A stretch of DNA of 64,000 nucleotides from the NCBI RefSeq assembly GCF_014649815.1, contig NZ_BMTT01000010.1:62001-126000 (forward strand), read 5' to 3'. The DNA comes from Streptomyces mutabilis. Its GTDB lineage: Bacteria; Actinomycetota; Actinomycetes; Streptomycetales; Streptomycetaceae. The notes under the pieces were generated by a model. It was not told the origin of the DNA. It ran no database searches and worked only from the letters and a program-made list of their open reading frames with translations. Shown piece after piece: positions 30,835 to 41,746 of the stretch. The position numbers and the translations under genes are program-made. Numbering within the stretch: the stretch's first letter is position 1; the number at the start of each line of letters is the position of its first letter.

Positions 30835-31395
30835 TCAGCAGAAGGCGGTGAACCCCCACCACGTGTCGGTAACGCGCCAGGCCGCCTCGATGCGGCCGTC
30901 GCCCCGGCCCGTGTACAGGAGCTGCCAGCCCGGGTTGTCCGACCAGCCGTCGATGACGTAGCTCCTGTCGGTGACGGCGATGAGGTCGGGGGCGTCGGTG
31001 CCGTTGGAGTCGCCGACGGAGAACAGGTGCCCCATGCTGCTGTTCCACCCGCGGGTGCCGACGAGCGTCCGGCTGCCGAGGCCGCCGGTGCGGGTGCCGG
31101 GGTAGAGCCAGAGCTTGCCGGTGGAGGCTTCGCGGGCGTAGAGGTCGGGCCGGCCGTCGCCGTTCGTGTCGCCCATGCCGACGAGGGCGTTCATGGCCTT
31201 CCAGCCGCCGGTGCCGATGAGCTTGTGGCTGCCGAGGGTGCCGGTGGCGGTGCCGGGGTAGAGCCGGAGCTTGCCGGTGGACTTCTCGGCGGCGACCAGG
31301 TCGGAGCGGCCGTCACCGGTGAGGTCGCCGAAGGCGGTGATGTGGGCCATGCCGTTCCAGCCGCGGGCGCCGATGAGCTGGTGCTGCGCGTGCAC
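30835..31395 (-). pseudogene. FG-GAP/VCBS repeat protein, 5'-truncated remnant
   Basis: 186 codons with repeated GDLTGDGRSDLVAAEKSTGK, GDTNGDGRPDLYAREASTGK and GDSNGTDAPDLIAV-type calcium-binding blades, plus LYPGTATGTLG linkers. It has no signal peptide and no convincing start; the frame is open only 33 bp further before a stop. Full-length relatives are secreted proteins with an N-terminal catalytic or binding domain. It is probably the surviving C-terminal part. Confidence 0.65.
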
Positions 31396-31439
31396 CTCAA
31401 CCCGGCCCCGGGCCCGGTAGTTCGCCCTTCACCGGCAAA

Positions 31440-31475
31440 GGCGGCGGCCCCTGACCCGCTCGGGAGTCAGGGGCC
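31440..31475. terminator. Hairpin terminator after the Fe-S reductase gene
   Basis: A 13-bp stem (31440-31452 with 31463-31475) with a 10-nt loop lies 31 bp past the stop of the Fe-S protein gene. Confidence 0.8.
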
Positions 31476-31505
31476 GCCGTCGGTCGGGCTGCCGGGTGGG
31501 GCCGG

Positions 31506-33788
31506 TCACTTCACCGGCTCGGGCTCCGGGGCGTTCTCCGTCTCCGGTTCACCGGCCGGGTCGGCCGGGGTCTTCACGGAGTCCAGCAGGAGCTGGGCGA
31601 CGTCCACGACCTGGATGGACTCCTTGGCCTTGCCGTCGTTCTTCTTGCCGTTGACCGAGTCGGTCAGCATGACCAGGCAGAACGGGCAGGCGGTGGAGAC
31701 GATGTCGGGGTTGACCGACAGGGCCTCGTCGACGCGCTCGTTGTTGATGCGCTTGCCGATCCGCTCCTCCATCCACATGCGGGCGCCGCCGGCACCGCAG
31801 CAGAAGCCGCGTTCCTTGTGGCGGTGCATCTCCTCGTTGCGGACGCCGGGGACGGCGGCGATGATCTCGCGCGGGGGCGTGTAGATCTTGTTGTGCCGGC
31901 CCAGGTAGCAGGGGTCGTGGTAAGTGATGATGCCCTCGACCGGGGTGACGGGGGTGAGCTTGCCCTCGTCGACCAGATGCTGGAGCAACTGGGTGTGGTG
32001 GATGACCTCGTAGTCGCCGCCGAGCTGCGGGTACTCGTTGCCCAGGGTGTTGAGGCAGTGCGGGCAGGTCGCGACGATCTTCTTCGCCGACTTCGGCTTC
32101 TTCGACTCCTCGGTCACCTTCCCGTCGTCGTCCATCTCCTCGCCGAAGGCGGCGTTGAGGGACATGACGTTCTCCATGCCCAGCTCCTGGAACAGCGGCT
32201 CGTTGCCGAGGCGCCGTGCGGAGTCACCGGTGCACTTCTCGTCGCCGCCCATGATGGCGAACCTGACGCCCGCCATGTGGAGGAGCTCGGCGAAGGCCTT
32301 GGTGGTCTTCTTGGCGCGGTCCTCCAGGGCGCCGGCGCAGCCGACCCAGTACAGGTACTCGACCTCGGTGAGGTCCTCGATGTCCTTGCCGACGACCGGG
32401 ACCTCGAAGTCGACCTCCTTGAGCCACTCCAGGCGCTGCTTCTTCGCCAGGCCCCAGGGGTTGCCCTTCTTCTCCAGGTTCTTGAGCATCGTGCCCGCCT
32501 CGGACGGGAACGCGGACTCGATCATGACCTGGTAGCGGCGCATGTCGACGATGTGGTCGACGTGCTCGATGTCGACGGGGCATTGCTCGACGCAGGCGCC
32601 GCAGGTGGTGCAGGACCACAGGACGTCCGGGTCGATGACGCCGTTCTCCTCGGCGGTGCCGATCAGCGGGCGCTCGGCCTCGGCGAGGGCGGCGGCGGGG
32701 ACGCCCTTGAGCTGCTCCTCGGAGGCCTTCTCCTCGCCCTCCACGGTCTTGCCGCCGCCGGCCAGCAGGTAGGGGGCCTTGGCGTGCGCGTGGTCGCGCA
32801 GGGACATGATCAGGAGCTTGGGGGAGAGCGGCTTGCCGGTGTTCCACGCGGGGCACTGCGACTGGCAGCGGCCGCACTCGGTGCAGGTGGAGAAGTCCAG
32901 CAGGCCCTTCCAGGAGAAGTGCTCGACCTGGGAGACGCCGAAGACGTCGTCCTCGCCGGGGTCGGTGAAGTCGATCGGCTTGCCGCCCGACGTCATCGGC
33001 AGCAGCGCGCCGAGCGAGGTCTCGCCGTCGGCGTTGCGCTTGAACCAGATGTTCGGGAATGCCAGGAAGCGGTGCCAGGCCACGCCCATGTCGGTCTTCA
33101 GGGCGACCGTGATCATCCAGATGAAGGAGGTGGCGATCTTGAGGCCGGCGAAGAAGTAGACCAGGTTCTGCAGCGTCGACAGGTCCAGGCTCTGGAAGGC
33201 GGAGACGACCGGGTACGAGATGAAGAACGACGCCTCGTAGCCGTCCACGTGGTGCAGGGCGCCCTCGAGGGCGTGCAGCATGAAGATGCAGACGCCGACG
33301 ACGAGGATGACGGCCTCGACGAAGTACGCCTGGCCGAAGTTGGAGCCGGTGAAGCGGGACTTGCGGCCCGGCTCGCGCGGGTGGCTGAGCTGCCGGATGA
33401 CGATCAGCGCCAGGATGCCGAGCACCGTCATCGTGCCGATGAACTCGACGAAGACGTTGTACGGCGCCCAGTCACCGATGACCGGCAGGATCCAGTCGGC
33501 CTGGAACAGCTGCCCGATCGCGTTGACGATGGTCAGCAGCAGGGAGAAGAAGCCCACCGCCACGAACCAGTGCGCCACCCCGACGACGCCCCAGCGGTTC
33601 ATGCGGGTGTGGCCGAGGAACTCCCGGACCACGGTGAGGGTGCGCTTCACGGGTTCGTCGGTCCGCGTCCCGGCCGGCACGGACTGGCCCAGCCGCATGG
33701 AGTTGTAGATCTGCAGGACGGCGCGGCCGAACAGTGCCACGCCGACCACGATCAGGACCAGCGACACAATGATCGCGGCGAGTTGCAT
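31506..33788 (-). CDS. Membrane-bound iron-sulfur heterodisulfide-reductase-like protein
   Basis: A 760-residue redox protein. The N-terminus (about 1-250) has five or six membrane helices of the nitrate-reductase-gamma/HdrE type with heme-ligand-like histidines (GVAHWFVAVGFF, MLHALEGALHHVDGY). The middle holds two 4Fe-4S motifs, CTECGRCQSQCP and CTTCGACVEQCP. The C-terminal half has two CCG domains (CPHCLNTLG; HDPCYLGRHN; GFCCGAGGARMWMEE; CPFCLVMLTDSV). It probably passes electrons between a flavoprotein and the quinone pool, perhaps from fatty-acid oxidation. It is monocistronic, and the C-terminus is Pro/Glu-rich and not conserved. Confidence 0.93.
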   Translation of the reverse strand: MQLAAIIVSLVLIVVGVALFGRAVLQIYNSMRLGQSVPAGTRTDEPVKRTLTVVREFLGHTRMNRWGVVGVAHWFVAVGFFSLLLTIVNAIGQLFQADWILPVIGDWAPYNVFVEFIGTMTVLGILALIVIRQLSHPREPGRKSRFTGSNFGQAYFVEAVILVVGVCIFMLHALEGALHHVDGYEASFFISYPVVSAFQSLDLSTLQNLVYFFAGLKIATSFIWMITVALKTDMGVAWHRFLAFPNIWFKRNADGETSLGALLPMTSGGKPIDFTDPGEDDVFGVSQVEHFSWKGLLDFSTCTECGRCQSQCPAWNTGKPLSPKLLIMSLRDHAHAKAPYLLAGGGKTVEGEEKASEEQLKGVPAAALAEAERPLIGTAEENGVIDPDVLWSCTTCGACVEQCPVDIEHVDHIVDMRRYQVMIESAFPSEAGTMLKNLEKKGNPWGLAKKQRLEWLKEVDFEVPVVGKDIEDLTEVEYLYWVGCAGALEDRAKKTTKAFAELLHMAGVRFAIMGGDEKCTGDSARRLGNEPLFQELGMENVMSLNAAFGEEMDDDGKVTEESKKPKSAKKIVATCPHCLNTLGNEYPQLGGDYEVIHHTQLLQHLVDEGKLTPVTPVEGIITYHDPCYLGRHNKIYTPPREIIAAVPGVRNEEMHRHKERGFCCGAGGARMWMEERIGKRINNERVDEALSVNPDIVSTACPFCLVMLTDSVNGKKNDGKAKESIQVVDVAQLLLDSVKTPADPAGEPETENAPEPEPVK

Positions 33789-33856
33789 TTGGGGGCTCCT
33801 CGGGCCTGCGAGGTTGCGAAGGGGCGGTATGCGCTCAGCACCGCTCGGTATCGGTA

Positions 33857-33870
33857 TTACTAAGCGGTAA
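33857..33870 (-). promoter_or_regulatory. AT-rich palindrome in the Fe-S reductase promoter
   Basis: TTAC-TAAGCG-GTAA (33857-33870) lies within an unusually AT-rich patch 70 bp upstream of the Fe-S protein gene. It is a candidate operator of a TetR-type regulator; the identification is tentative. Confidence 0.35.
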
Positions 33871-34067
33871 CTTAATCAGTCTGTCTGAGACTACCCCCAT
33901 CCTCCGCCGCACTGTAGTCGGACGTGCGGTGATCTGCGTCGCTGAGGCAACCCTGACCGGCGGGGCGGCGTCGGGGACCGGCGGTTGGTCGGCCGGTCGG
34001 TCGGGCGCCACGCCGGGCCGGGGTGCCGTTCGTAGCAAATAGTGATATTCGGCATAGTTTATGCCCC

Positions 34068-35186
34068 GTGCTCTACGGGATCGTCGCCGCCACCTCGTCC
34101 TTTCTCCTCGCCGCCCTGCTCACCGGGCTGCTGAGGGCCCCCGCGCTGCGCCTCGCCCTCGTCGACCGGCGCCGCAGGCGGCCCGTCCCCTTGCTCGGCG
34201 GGGTAGCCGTCGTCCTCGTGACCGGACTGGCCGGGTGGGCCGGGAACTGGACCGGTGTCGTGCCGCTCGGTCCGGCGGTCGGCCGGCTGCTGGTGGCGGC
34301 CACCGCCGTCGGTGCGCTCGGCCTCGCCGCCGACGTGTGGCGTCTGCGGCGGCGGTGGGTGGTCGCCGGTACGGCCCTCGCGGCGGCGTGCGTGGTGCCG
34401 TACGGCGTGACCGGGCCGGTGGCCGGAGGGCTCGCCGTGGTCTGGGTCGCGCTGGTCGCCGCCGCCTTCCAGGGGCTCGATCACGCGGACGGTGTGGCCG
34501 GCACGGTGGGGGTCGTGACGGCCTTCGGGGTGGTCGCCTGCGCCGCCGCCGAGGTGATGGACTCCCTCGCGGTGCTGCTGAGTGCGCTGGCCGCCGCGCT
34601 GACCGGGTTCCTCCTGCACAACTGGCATCCCGCGCGGATCGCGCTCGGCGCGTGCGGGTCGCTCTTCGCGGGCTTCCTGCTGGCCGGAGCGGCCGTCTTC
34701 ACCCGGGCGGGGCACGATGCCGGGACCGGGGCGGGGGTGCTGTTCGCGCTGACCGCGGTGGCGGGCGCCGACGCCGTCCTCGTGCTCCTCTCCCGCCGGG
34801 TGGCCGGGCGGCCCCTGCTGCGGGGCGGGCCCGACCACCTCGCCCACCGGTTGCGGCGGCTCGGCCTGACCCCGCAGGGTGCGGTGGTCCTGCTCGGCGC
34901 GGCCTCGTTCTGCGGGGTGCTCGTCGGGGTGCTCGTGCACGCCGGCTGGGCCGGCCGGGTGGCGGTGCTGTGGGTGGCGGGCGGGGCGGTCGTCGTGGTG
35001 GCGGCTCTGTCGCGGGTGCGCGTGTACGGGGAGGTGGGTCGGCCGCGCGCCGTTTCCAGGGAGGCGTCTGGGGCAACCGGAGGGCCGGTCACCGCGTCCT
35101 CCGGGGGGACGATTTTTCCGGTTCGCCAGGCTCGGCGCATTGAGAAAGTGCAGGTCAGCGCGCCATTGCGTGTAAGGAACGGATAA
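34068..35186 (+). CDS. MraY/WecA-like glycosyltransferase-4 protein, probably catalytically altered
   Basis: A 372-residue, about ten-helix membrane protein of the family that transfers sugar-1-phosphate to undecaprenyl phosphate. It aligns by VDRRRRRPVPLLGGVAVVL, FQGLDHADGVAGTVG (normally NxxNxxDGxDGL) and HNWHPARIALGACGSLFAGF (normally F..P.A..MGDxGSL.LG). The metal-binding Asp of MGDxGSL is replaced (GACGS) and the Asn residues of the first motif are lost, so classical activity is doubtful. The GTG at 34068 is preferred; a GTG at 34023 is also open. A TAGTTT box 11 bp upstream suggests a leaderless mRNA. Confidence 0.75.
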   Translation: MLYGIVAATSSFLLAALLTGLLRAPALRLALVDRRRRRPVPLLGGVAVVLVTGLAGWAGNWTGVVPLGPAVGRLLVAATAVGALGLAADVWRLRRRWVVAGTALAAACVVPYGVTGPVAGGLAVVWVALVAAAFQGLDHADGVAGTVGVVTAFGVVACAAAEVMDSLAVLLSALAAALTGFLLHNWHPARIALGACGSLFAGFLLAGAAVFTRAGHDAGTGAGVLFALTAVAGADAVLVLLSRRVAGRPLLRGGPDHLAHRLRRLGLTPQGAVVLLGAASFCGVLVGVLVHAGWAGRVAVLWVAGGAVVVVAALSRVRVYGEVGRPRAVSREASGATGGPVTASSGGTIFPVRQARRIEKVQVSAPLRVRNG

Positions 35187-35188
35187 GA

Positions 35189-35209
35189 GTTGAGCCTACC
35201 TGACTCACT
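35189..35209 (+). promoter_or_regulatory. Degenerate HAIR-like element upstream of dnaK
   Basis: GTTGAGC-N7-ACTCACT resembles the HspR operator (CTTGAGT-N7-ACTCAAG) with mismatches at the ends. It lies just upstream of the TTGACC -35 of dnaK. Streptomyces dnaK promoters typically carry more than one such inverted repeat. Confidence 0.6.
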
Positions 35210-35213
35210 TCTA

Positions 35214-35240
35214 TTGACCCGGCCGACGGGGTCGTGCACA

Positions 35241-35242
<2 letters not shown>
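35214..35242 (+). promoter_or_regulatory. dnaK promoter
   Basis: TTGACC (35214-35219), 17-bp spacer, CACACT (35237-35242), a vegetative-type promoter flanked and overlapped by the HAIR elements. Confidence 0.65.
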
Positions 35243-37818
<2,576 letters not shown>

Positions 37819-37860
37819 GCTCGACATGACGGATAAGGCGCGAGAGGAGGGACGTCGGGG

Positions 37861-39051
37861 ATGAGTACCAAGGACTTCATCGAGAAGGACTACTACAAGG
37901 TTCTCGGCGTCCCCAAGGACGCCACCGAGGCCGAGATCAAGAAGGCGTACCGGAAGCTCGCCCGCGAGAACCACCCGGACGCCAACAAGGGAAACGTCAA
38001 GGCGGAGGAGCGCTTCAAGGAGATCTCCGAGGCCAACGACATCCTCGGTGACCCCAAGAAGCGCAAGGAGTACGACGAGGCCCGCGCCCTCTTCGGCAAC
38101 GGCGGCTTCCGTCCGGGGCCGGGCGCGGGCGGCGGCACCTTCAACTTCGACCTGGGCGATCTCTTCGGAGGCGGCGCCCAGGGCGGGGGCCAGGGTGCCG
38201 GCGGCTTCGGCGGCGGACTCGGCGACGTCTTCGGCGGCCTGTTCAACCGCACCGGCGGCGGTCCCGGCACCGGCACGCGGACCCAGCCGCGGCGCGGCCA
38301 GGACATCGAGTCCGAGGTGACCCTCAGCTTCACGGAGGCCATCGAGGGCGCCACGGTCCCGCTGCGGATGTCCTCGCAGGCACCCTGCAAGGCCTGTTCG
38401 GGCACCGGCGACAAGAACGGCACGCCCCGCGTGTGCCCGACCTGCGTCGGCACCGGGCAGGTCGCCCGGGGCTCGGGCGGCGGCTTCTCGCTCACCGACC
38501 CGTGCCCCGACTGCAAGGGCCGCGGCCTGATCGCCGAGGACCCCTGCGACGTCTGCAAGGGCTCCGGACGCGCCAAGTCCTCCCGGACGATGCAGGTCCG
38601 CATCCCGGCCGGGGTCTCCGACGGGCAGCGCATCCGGCTGCGCGGCAAGGGCACACCGGGCGAGCGGGGCGGTCCGGCGGGCGACCTCTACGTGGTCGTG
38701 CACGTCAAGGAGCACCCCGTCTTCGGACGCCGGGGCGACAACCTCACCGTCACCGTCCCGGTGACGTACGCCGAGGCGGCCCTCGGCGGCGAGGTCCGGG
38801 TCCCGACCCTCGGCGGCCCGCCCGTCACGCTGAAGCTGCCGGCGGGCACGCCCAACGGCCGCACGATGCGCGCCCGGGGCAAGGGCGCGGTCCGCAAGGA
38901 CGGCACTCGCGGCGACCTTCTGGTCACCGTGGAGGTGAGTGTTCCGAAGGACCTGACGGGGAAGGCTCGTGACGCGCTCGAGGCGTATCGCGAGGCGACC
39001 GCGGACGAGGATCCGCGGGCGGAGCTGTTCCAGGCCGCGAAGGGAGCTTGA
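37861..39051 (+). CDS. dnaJ: Chaperone DnaJ (Hsp40, type I)
   Basis: A 396-residue co-chaperone. The J-domain is at the N-terminus with the HPD motif in ARENHPDANKG. A Gly/Phe-rich linker follows (about 80-130). The zinc-finger domain has four CxxCxGxG repeats (CKACSGTG, CPTCVGTG, CPDCKGRG, CDVCKGSG), and a C-terminal substrate-binding domain ends the protein. It stimulates DnaK ATPase. Its 3' end abuts hspR, whose ATG lies 5 bp beyond the stop. Confidence 0.98.
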   Translation: MSTKDFIEKDYYKVLGVPKDATEAEIKKAYRKLARENHPDANKGNVKAEERFKEISEANDILGDPKKRKEYDEARALFGNGGFRPGPGAGGGTFNFDLGDLFGGGAQGGGQGAGGFGGGLGDVFGGLFNRTGGGPGTGTRTQPRRGQDIESEVTLSFTEAIEGATVPLRMSSQAPCKACSGTGDKNGTPRVCPTCVGTGQVARGSGGGFSLTDPCPDCKGRGLIAEDPCDVCKGSGRAKSSRTMQVRIPAGVSDGQRIRLRGKGTPGERGGPAGDLYVVVHVKEHPVFGRRGDNLTVTVPVTYAEAALGGEVRVPTLGGPPVTLKLPAGTPNGRTMRARGKGAVRKDGTRGDLLVTVEVSVPKDLTGKARDALEAYREATADEDPRAELFQAAKGA

Positions 39052-39056
39052 TCGAG

Positions 39057-39524
39057 ATGGACGGCCGTCGTCCCCCCCGGCGCGGGGGTTTCTCACCGTA
39101 CGAACTGACCGAGGACACCCCGGTCTACGTCATCTCGGTCGCCGCCCAGCTCTCCGGACTGCACCCGCAGACCCTGCGCCAGTACGACCGCCTCGGCCTG
39201 GTCTCCCCGGACCGCACGGCCGGGCGCGGCCGGCGCTACTCGGCCCGCGACATCGAACTGCTCCGGCAGGTTCAGCAGTTGTCGCAGGACGAGGGCATCA
39301 ACCTGGCCGGCATCAAGCGCATCATCGAACTGGAGAACCAGGTCGCCGCGCTCCAGGCGCGCCTGGCCGAGATGCAGGACGCCCTCGACGGCGCCGCCAC
39401 GGCGATGCGTCAGCGCGAGGCGGCGGTGCACGCCTCGTACCGCCGTGACCTGGTCCCCTACCAGGAGGTCCAGCAGACCAGCGCGCTGGTGGTGTGGCGC
39501 CCCAAGCGGCAGCAGTCGGACTGA
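39057..39524 (+). CDS. hspR: Heat-shock repressor HspR (MerR family)
   Basis: A 155-residue MerR-type repressor. The DNA-binding domain VYVISVAAQLSGLHPQTLRQ, YDRLGLVSPDRTAGRGRRYS is followed by a coiled-coil (IKRIIELENQVAALQARLAE) and a hydrophobic-basic C-terminus that contacts DnaK. It represses its own operon and clpB through HAIR sequences, both visible in this window. The ATG at 39057 is used; an in-frame TTG at 39048 overlaps dnaJ. Confidence 0.97.
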   Translation: MDGRRPPRRGGFSPYELTEDTPVYVISVAAQLSGLHPQTLRQYDRLGLVSPDRTAGRGRRYSARDIELLRQVQQLSQDEGINLAGIKRIIELENQVAALQARLAEMQDALDGAATAMRQREAAVHASYRRDLVPYQEVQQTSALVVWRPKRQQSD

Positions 39525-39539
39525 CGCCGGTTCGTCGTC

Positions 39540-39580
39540 GAAGGGGCCCGGGAGTTCGTGCGCGAACCCCGGGCCCCTTC
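39540..39580 (+). terminator. Terminator of the dnaK operon
   Basis: A long hairpin with a 13-bp outer stem (39540-39552 with 39568-39580) and a 5-bp inner stem lies directly after hspR. Confidence 0.85.
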
Positions 39581-39607
39581 GCGTGCGCGGTGGGCCGGCG
39601 CGGGACG

Positions 39608-40168
39608 TCAGCCGGGGACTGTGTCGCCGACCGCGTCGACGACCGGCATCCACATGGGTTGGGCGCTGGTGCCGAACGCGGCGGCCGGCGCGTACCCGAG
39701 GGCCGCGTCCAGCGCCTCGGGCTCCGCGCCCTCACGCCACTCGGCCGGCACCCGGCCGTCGCCCTGCGAGCAGAAGTCCCCGACGTGCTCCCCGTCGCGC
39801 AGCAGACGGCTGCCCGCCACGGAGTCGGGCACCAAGCGCCAGGCGCGGCCCGCGTACCGGACGTCGACGGCGAACGAGCGCCGGGTCAGCCGCCCCTTCG
39901 ACGGGACCGGCACGGCCTCCTGACCGTCGACGGTCAGGGTGAGCCGGCTTCCGTCCCGGGTGCCGACGGGGACGTGGGCGTCGATCCCCGCCCCCTCGGC
40001 GCGGTGCAACTCGACCCGGGGCACGGCGCCGCCCTCGACGGTCACCCCGCCCAGGGCGGTGTCCAGGCGGACGGTGACGGTGCCGAAGCGGCCGTCCTCG
40101 ACGACGGATTCCCTCACCGGCCGCTCCTCCGCGCCCTCGATGTCGTGGGTGTCGGTGTCCTGCCCCAT
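39608..40168 (-). CDS. Conserved hypothetical protein
   Basis: A 186-residue soluble protein: MGQDTDTHDIEGAEERPVRE, a beta-rich middle (RFGTVTVRLDTALGGVTVEG, GSRLTLTVDGQEAVPVPSKG, RSFAVDVRYAGRAWRLVPDS) and a C-terminus with GEHVGDFCSQGDG and QPMWMPVVDAVGDTVPG. No family is recognised. Repeated short strands suggest a beta-sandwich or beta-roll. It is monocistronic, convergent with hspR. Confidence 0.75.
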   Translation of the reverse strand: MGQDTDTHDIEGAEERPVRESVVEDGRFGTVTVRLDTALGGVTVEGGAVPRVELHRAEGAGIDAHVPVGTRDGSRLTLTVDGQEAVPVPSKGRLTRRSFAVDVRYAGRAWRLVPDSVAGSRLLRDGEHVGDFCSQGDGRVPAEWREGAEPEALDAALGYAPAAAFGTSAQPMWMPVVDAVGDTVPG

Positions 40169-40490
40169 GCGTTCGATTCCTCGACTGTGCGGTTCGGACT
40201 TGTGATCGACCCGTCAGACGCGTCCGCGCGACCCTTCGTTTCCGTGCAGCCCGTTTCGCCCCGCGGCCGCGCGCGCAGACGTGCGGGGGGCGTGATCGGC
40301 AGGTGCGCGTGCCTCCGTCGGATCTCCGCACCACGGCCGCGGCGTCTCCGTGAGTGCGGCGGAACGCACTGTGCCCATCTCGTTAAGTGGATCCCCTTGA
40401 CGCCGATGGTGGCCAAAGCGTTGGCTTTTCAGTCACATGGGCCGCACTGCTGTGCCCACGTCCCGAATCGCACCTGAAGTGAGCCCTCGC
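40169..40490. other. Control region upstream of the sugar-binding lipoprotein gene
   Basis: It carries TTGACG (40397-40402) as a possible -35 and the palindrome GCCAA-AGCG-TTGGC (40412-40425), followed by TTTT, where the -10 and start site would lie. It may be a LacI/ROK-type operator or a small attenuator. The rest shows no gene. Confidence 0.45.
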
Positions 40491-41600
40491 ATGCGTCGTC
40501 GTACCGCCATATCCGTGGCCGCCACCTCCATGTCCCTCATGCTCGCCGGCTGCGGCACGCTCGGAGCCTCGGAGAGCAGTGACGAGGCCAGCCCGACCAA
40601 GGGCAACGACATCACCGTGGGGCTCCTCCTCCCGGAGAAGGCGAACACCCGCTACGAGCAGTTCGACTACCCCTTCTTCAAGGCGAAGGTCGCCGAGCTC
40701 ACCAAGGACGAGGGCAACGTCAAGTACGCCAACGCCGAGGCGAGCTCGTCCAAGCAGGCCGACCAGATGCAGCAGATGGTCGACGACAGGGTCGACGTCA
40801 TCGTCCTGGACGCGGTCGACGCGAAGGCCATCGGGGACAGCGTGCAGAAGGCCAAGGACGCCGGCATCCCGGTCATCGCCTACGACCGGCTGGCCGAGGG
40901 TCCGATCGACGCGTACATCTCCTTCGACAACGAGCTGGTGGGCGAGGTACAGGGCCGCTCCCTCGTGGAGGCGCTCGGCGCCGACTCCGACAGCTCCGAC
41001 AAGATCGTCATGATGAACGGCTCTCCCACCGACCCCAACGCCAAGCAGTTCAAGGCCGGTGCGCTGTCCGAGCTGAACGGCAAGGTGACGATCGCCCAGT
41101 CCTTCGACACCAAGGACTGGAAGCCGGAGAACGCCGAGGCGAACATGAACGAGGCGATCGAGAAGATCGGCAAGAACAACATCGCGGGCGTCTACTCCGC
41201 CAACGACGGCATGGCCGGCGGCGTCATCAAGGCCCTGGAGGACGCGGGCGTCACCGACCTGCCGCCGGTCACCGGCCAGGACGCGGAACTGTCGGCGGTG
41301 CAGCGGATCGTCACCGGCGAGCAGTACATGAGCGTGTACAAGTCCTACCCGCAGGAGGCGGAGAGCGCCGCGGAGATGGCCGTGGCCCGCGTCCAGGGCC
41401 GGGACATCCAGTTCGACGCCCTCGCCCGCGAGAGGGTCGACAGCCCCACCCACAAGGGCATCCCCGCCCAGCTGGTCCCCGTCGTCGCCCTGACCCAAAA
41501 CAACATCGAGGACACGGTCGTCGCGGACGGCTTCTACAAGGTCTCCGACATCTGTACCGCCAAGTACCAGGCGGAGTGCGCGGAGATCGGGCTGAAGTAG
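40491..41600 (+). CDS. Sugar ABC transporter substrate-binding lipoprotein (XylF-like), orphan
   Basis: A 369-residue periplasmic-binding-protein-fold lipoprotein. The signal peptide ends in a lipobox (SLMLAGC), so it is anchored outside the membrane. Two lobes follow, with VGLLLPEKANTRYEQFDYPF, VDVIVLDAVDAKAIGDSVQK, GIPVIAYDRLAEGP and SANDGMAGGVIKALEDAGV, matching xylose/ribose-type binding proteins. No permease or ATPase gene is adjacent, so it must work with components elsewhere, or act as a sensor. A hairpin terminator follows. Confidence 0.93.
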   Translation: MRRRTAISVAATSMSLMLAGCGTLGASESSDEASPTKGNDITVGLLLPEKANTRYEQFDYPFFKAKVAELTKDEGNVKYANAEASSSKQADQMQQMVDDRVDVIVLDAVDAKAIGDSVQKAKDAGIPVIAYDRLAEGPIDAYISFDNELVGEVQGRSLVEALGADSDSSDKIVMMNGSPTDPNAKQFKAGALSELNGKVTIAQSFDTKDWKPENAEANMNEAIEKIGKNNIAGVYSANDGMAGGVIKALEDAGVTDLPPVTGQDAELSAVQRIVTGEQYMSVYKSYPQEAESAAEMAVARVQGRDIQFDALARERVDSPTHKGIPAQLVPVVALTQNNIEDTVVADGFYKVSDICTAKYQAECAEIGLK

Positions 41601-41617
41601 CCGAACGCGTCCCGTCG

Positions 41618-41646
41618 GCGTCCGGTGAACCCGTCGTACCGGACGC
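41618..41646 (+). terminator. Hairpin terminator after the sugar-binding protein gene
   Basis: A 9-bp stem (41618-41626 with 41638-41646) with an 11-nt loop lies 18 bp past the stop codon. Confidence 0.6.
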
Positions 41647-41746
41647 GTCCGGGCCGTCGTCCCGTACTCAGCCGTGTTGCGGACCCGGTCCCGGCCGCGC
41701 ATAGTTGCGCTGCGGAAACAGCCGGATACCGGGGGTGGGACGGGTG

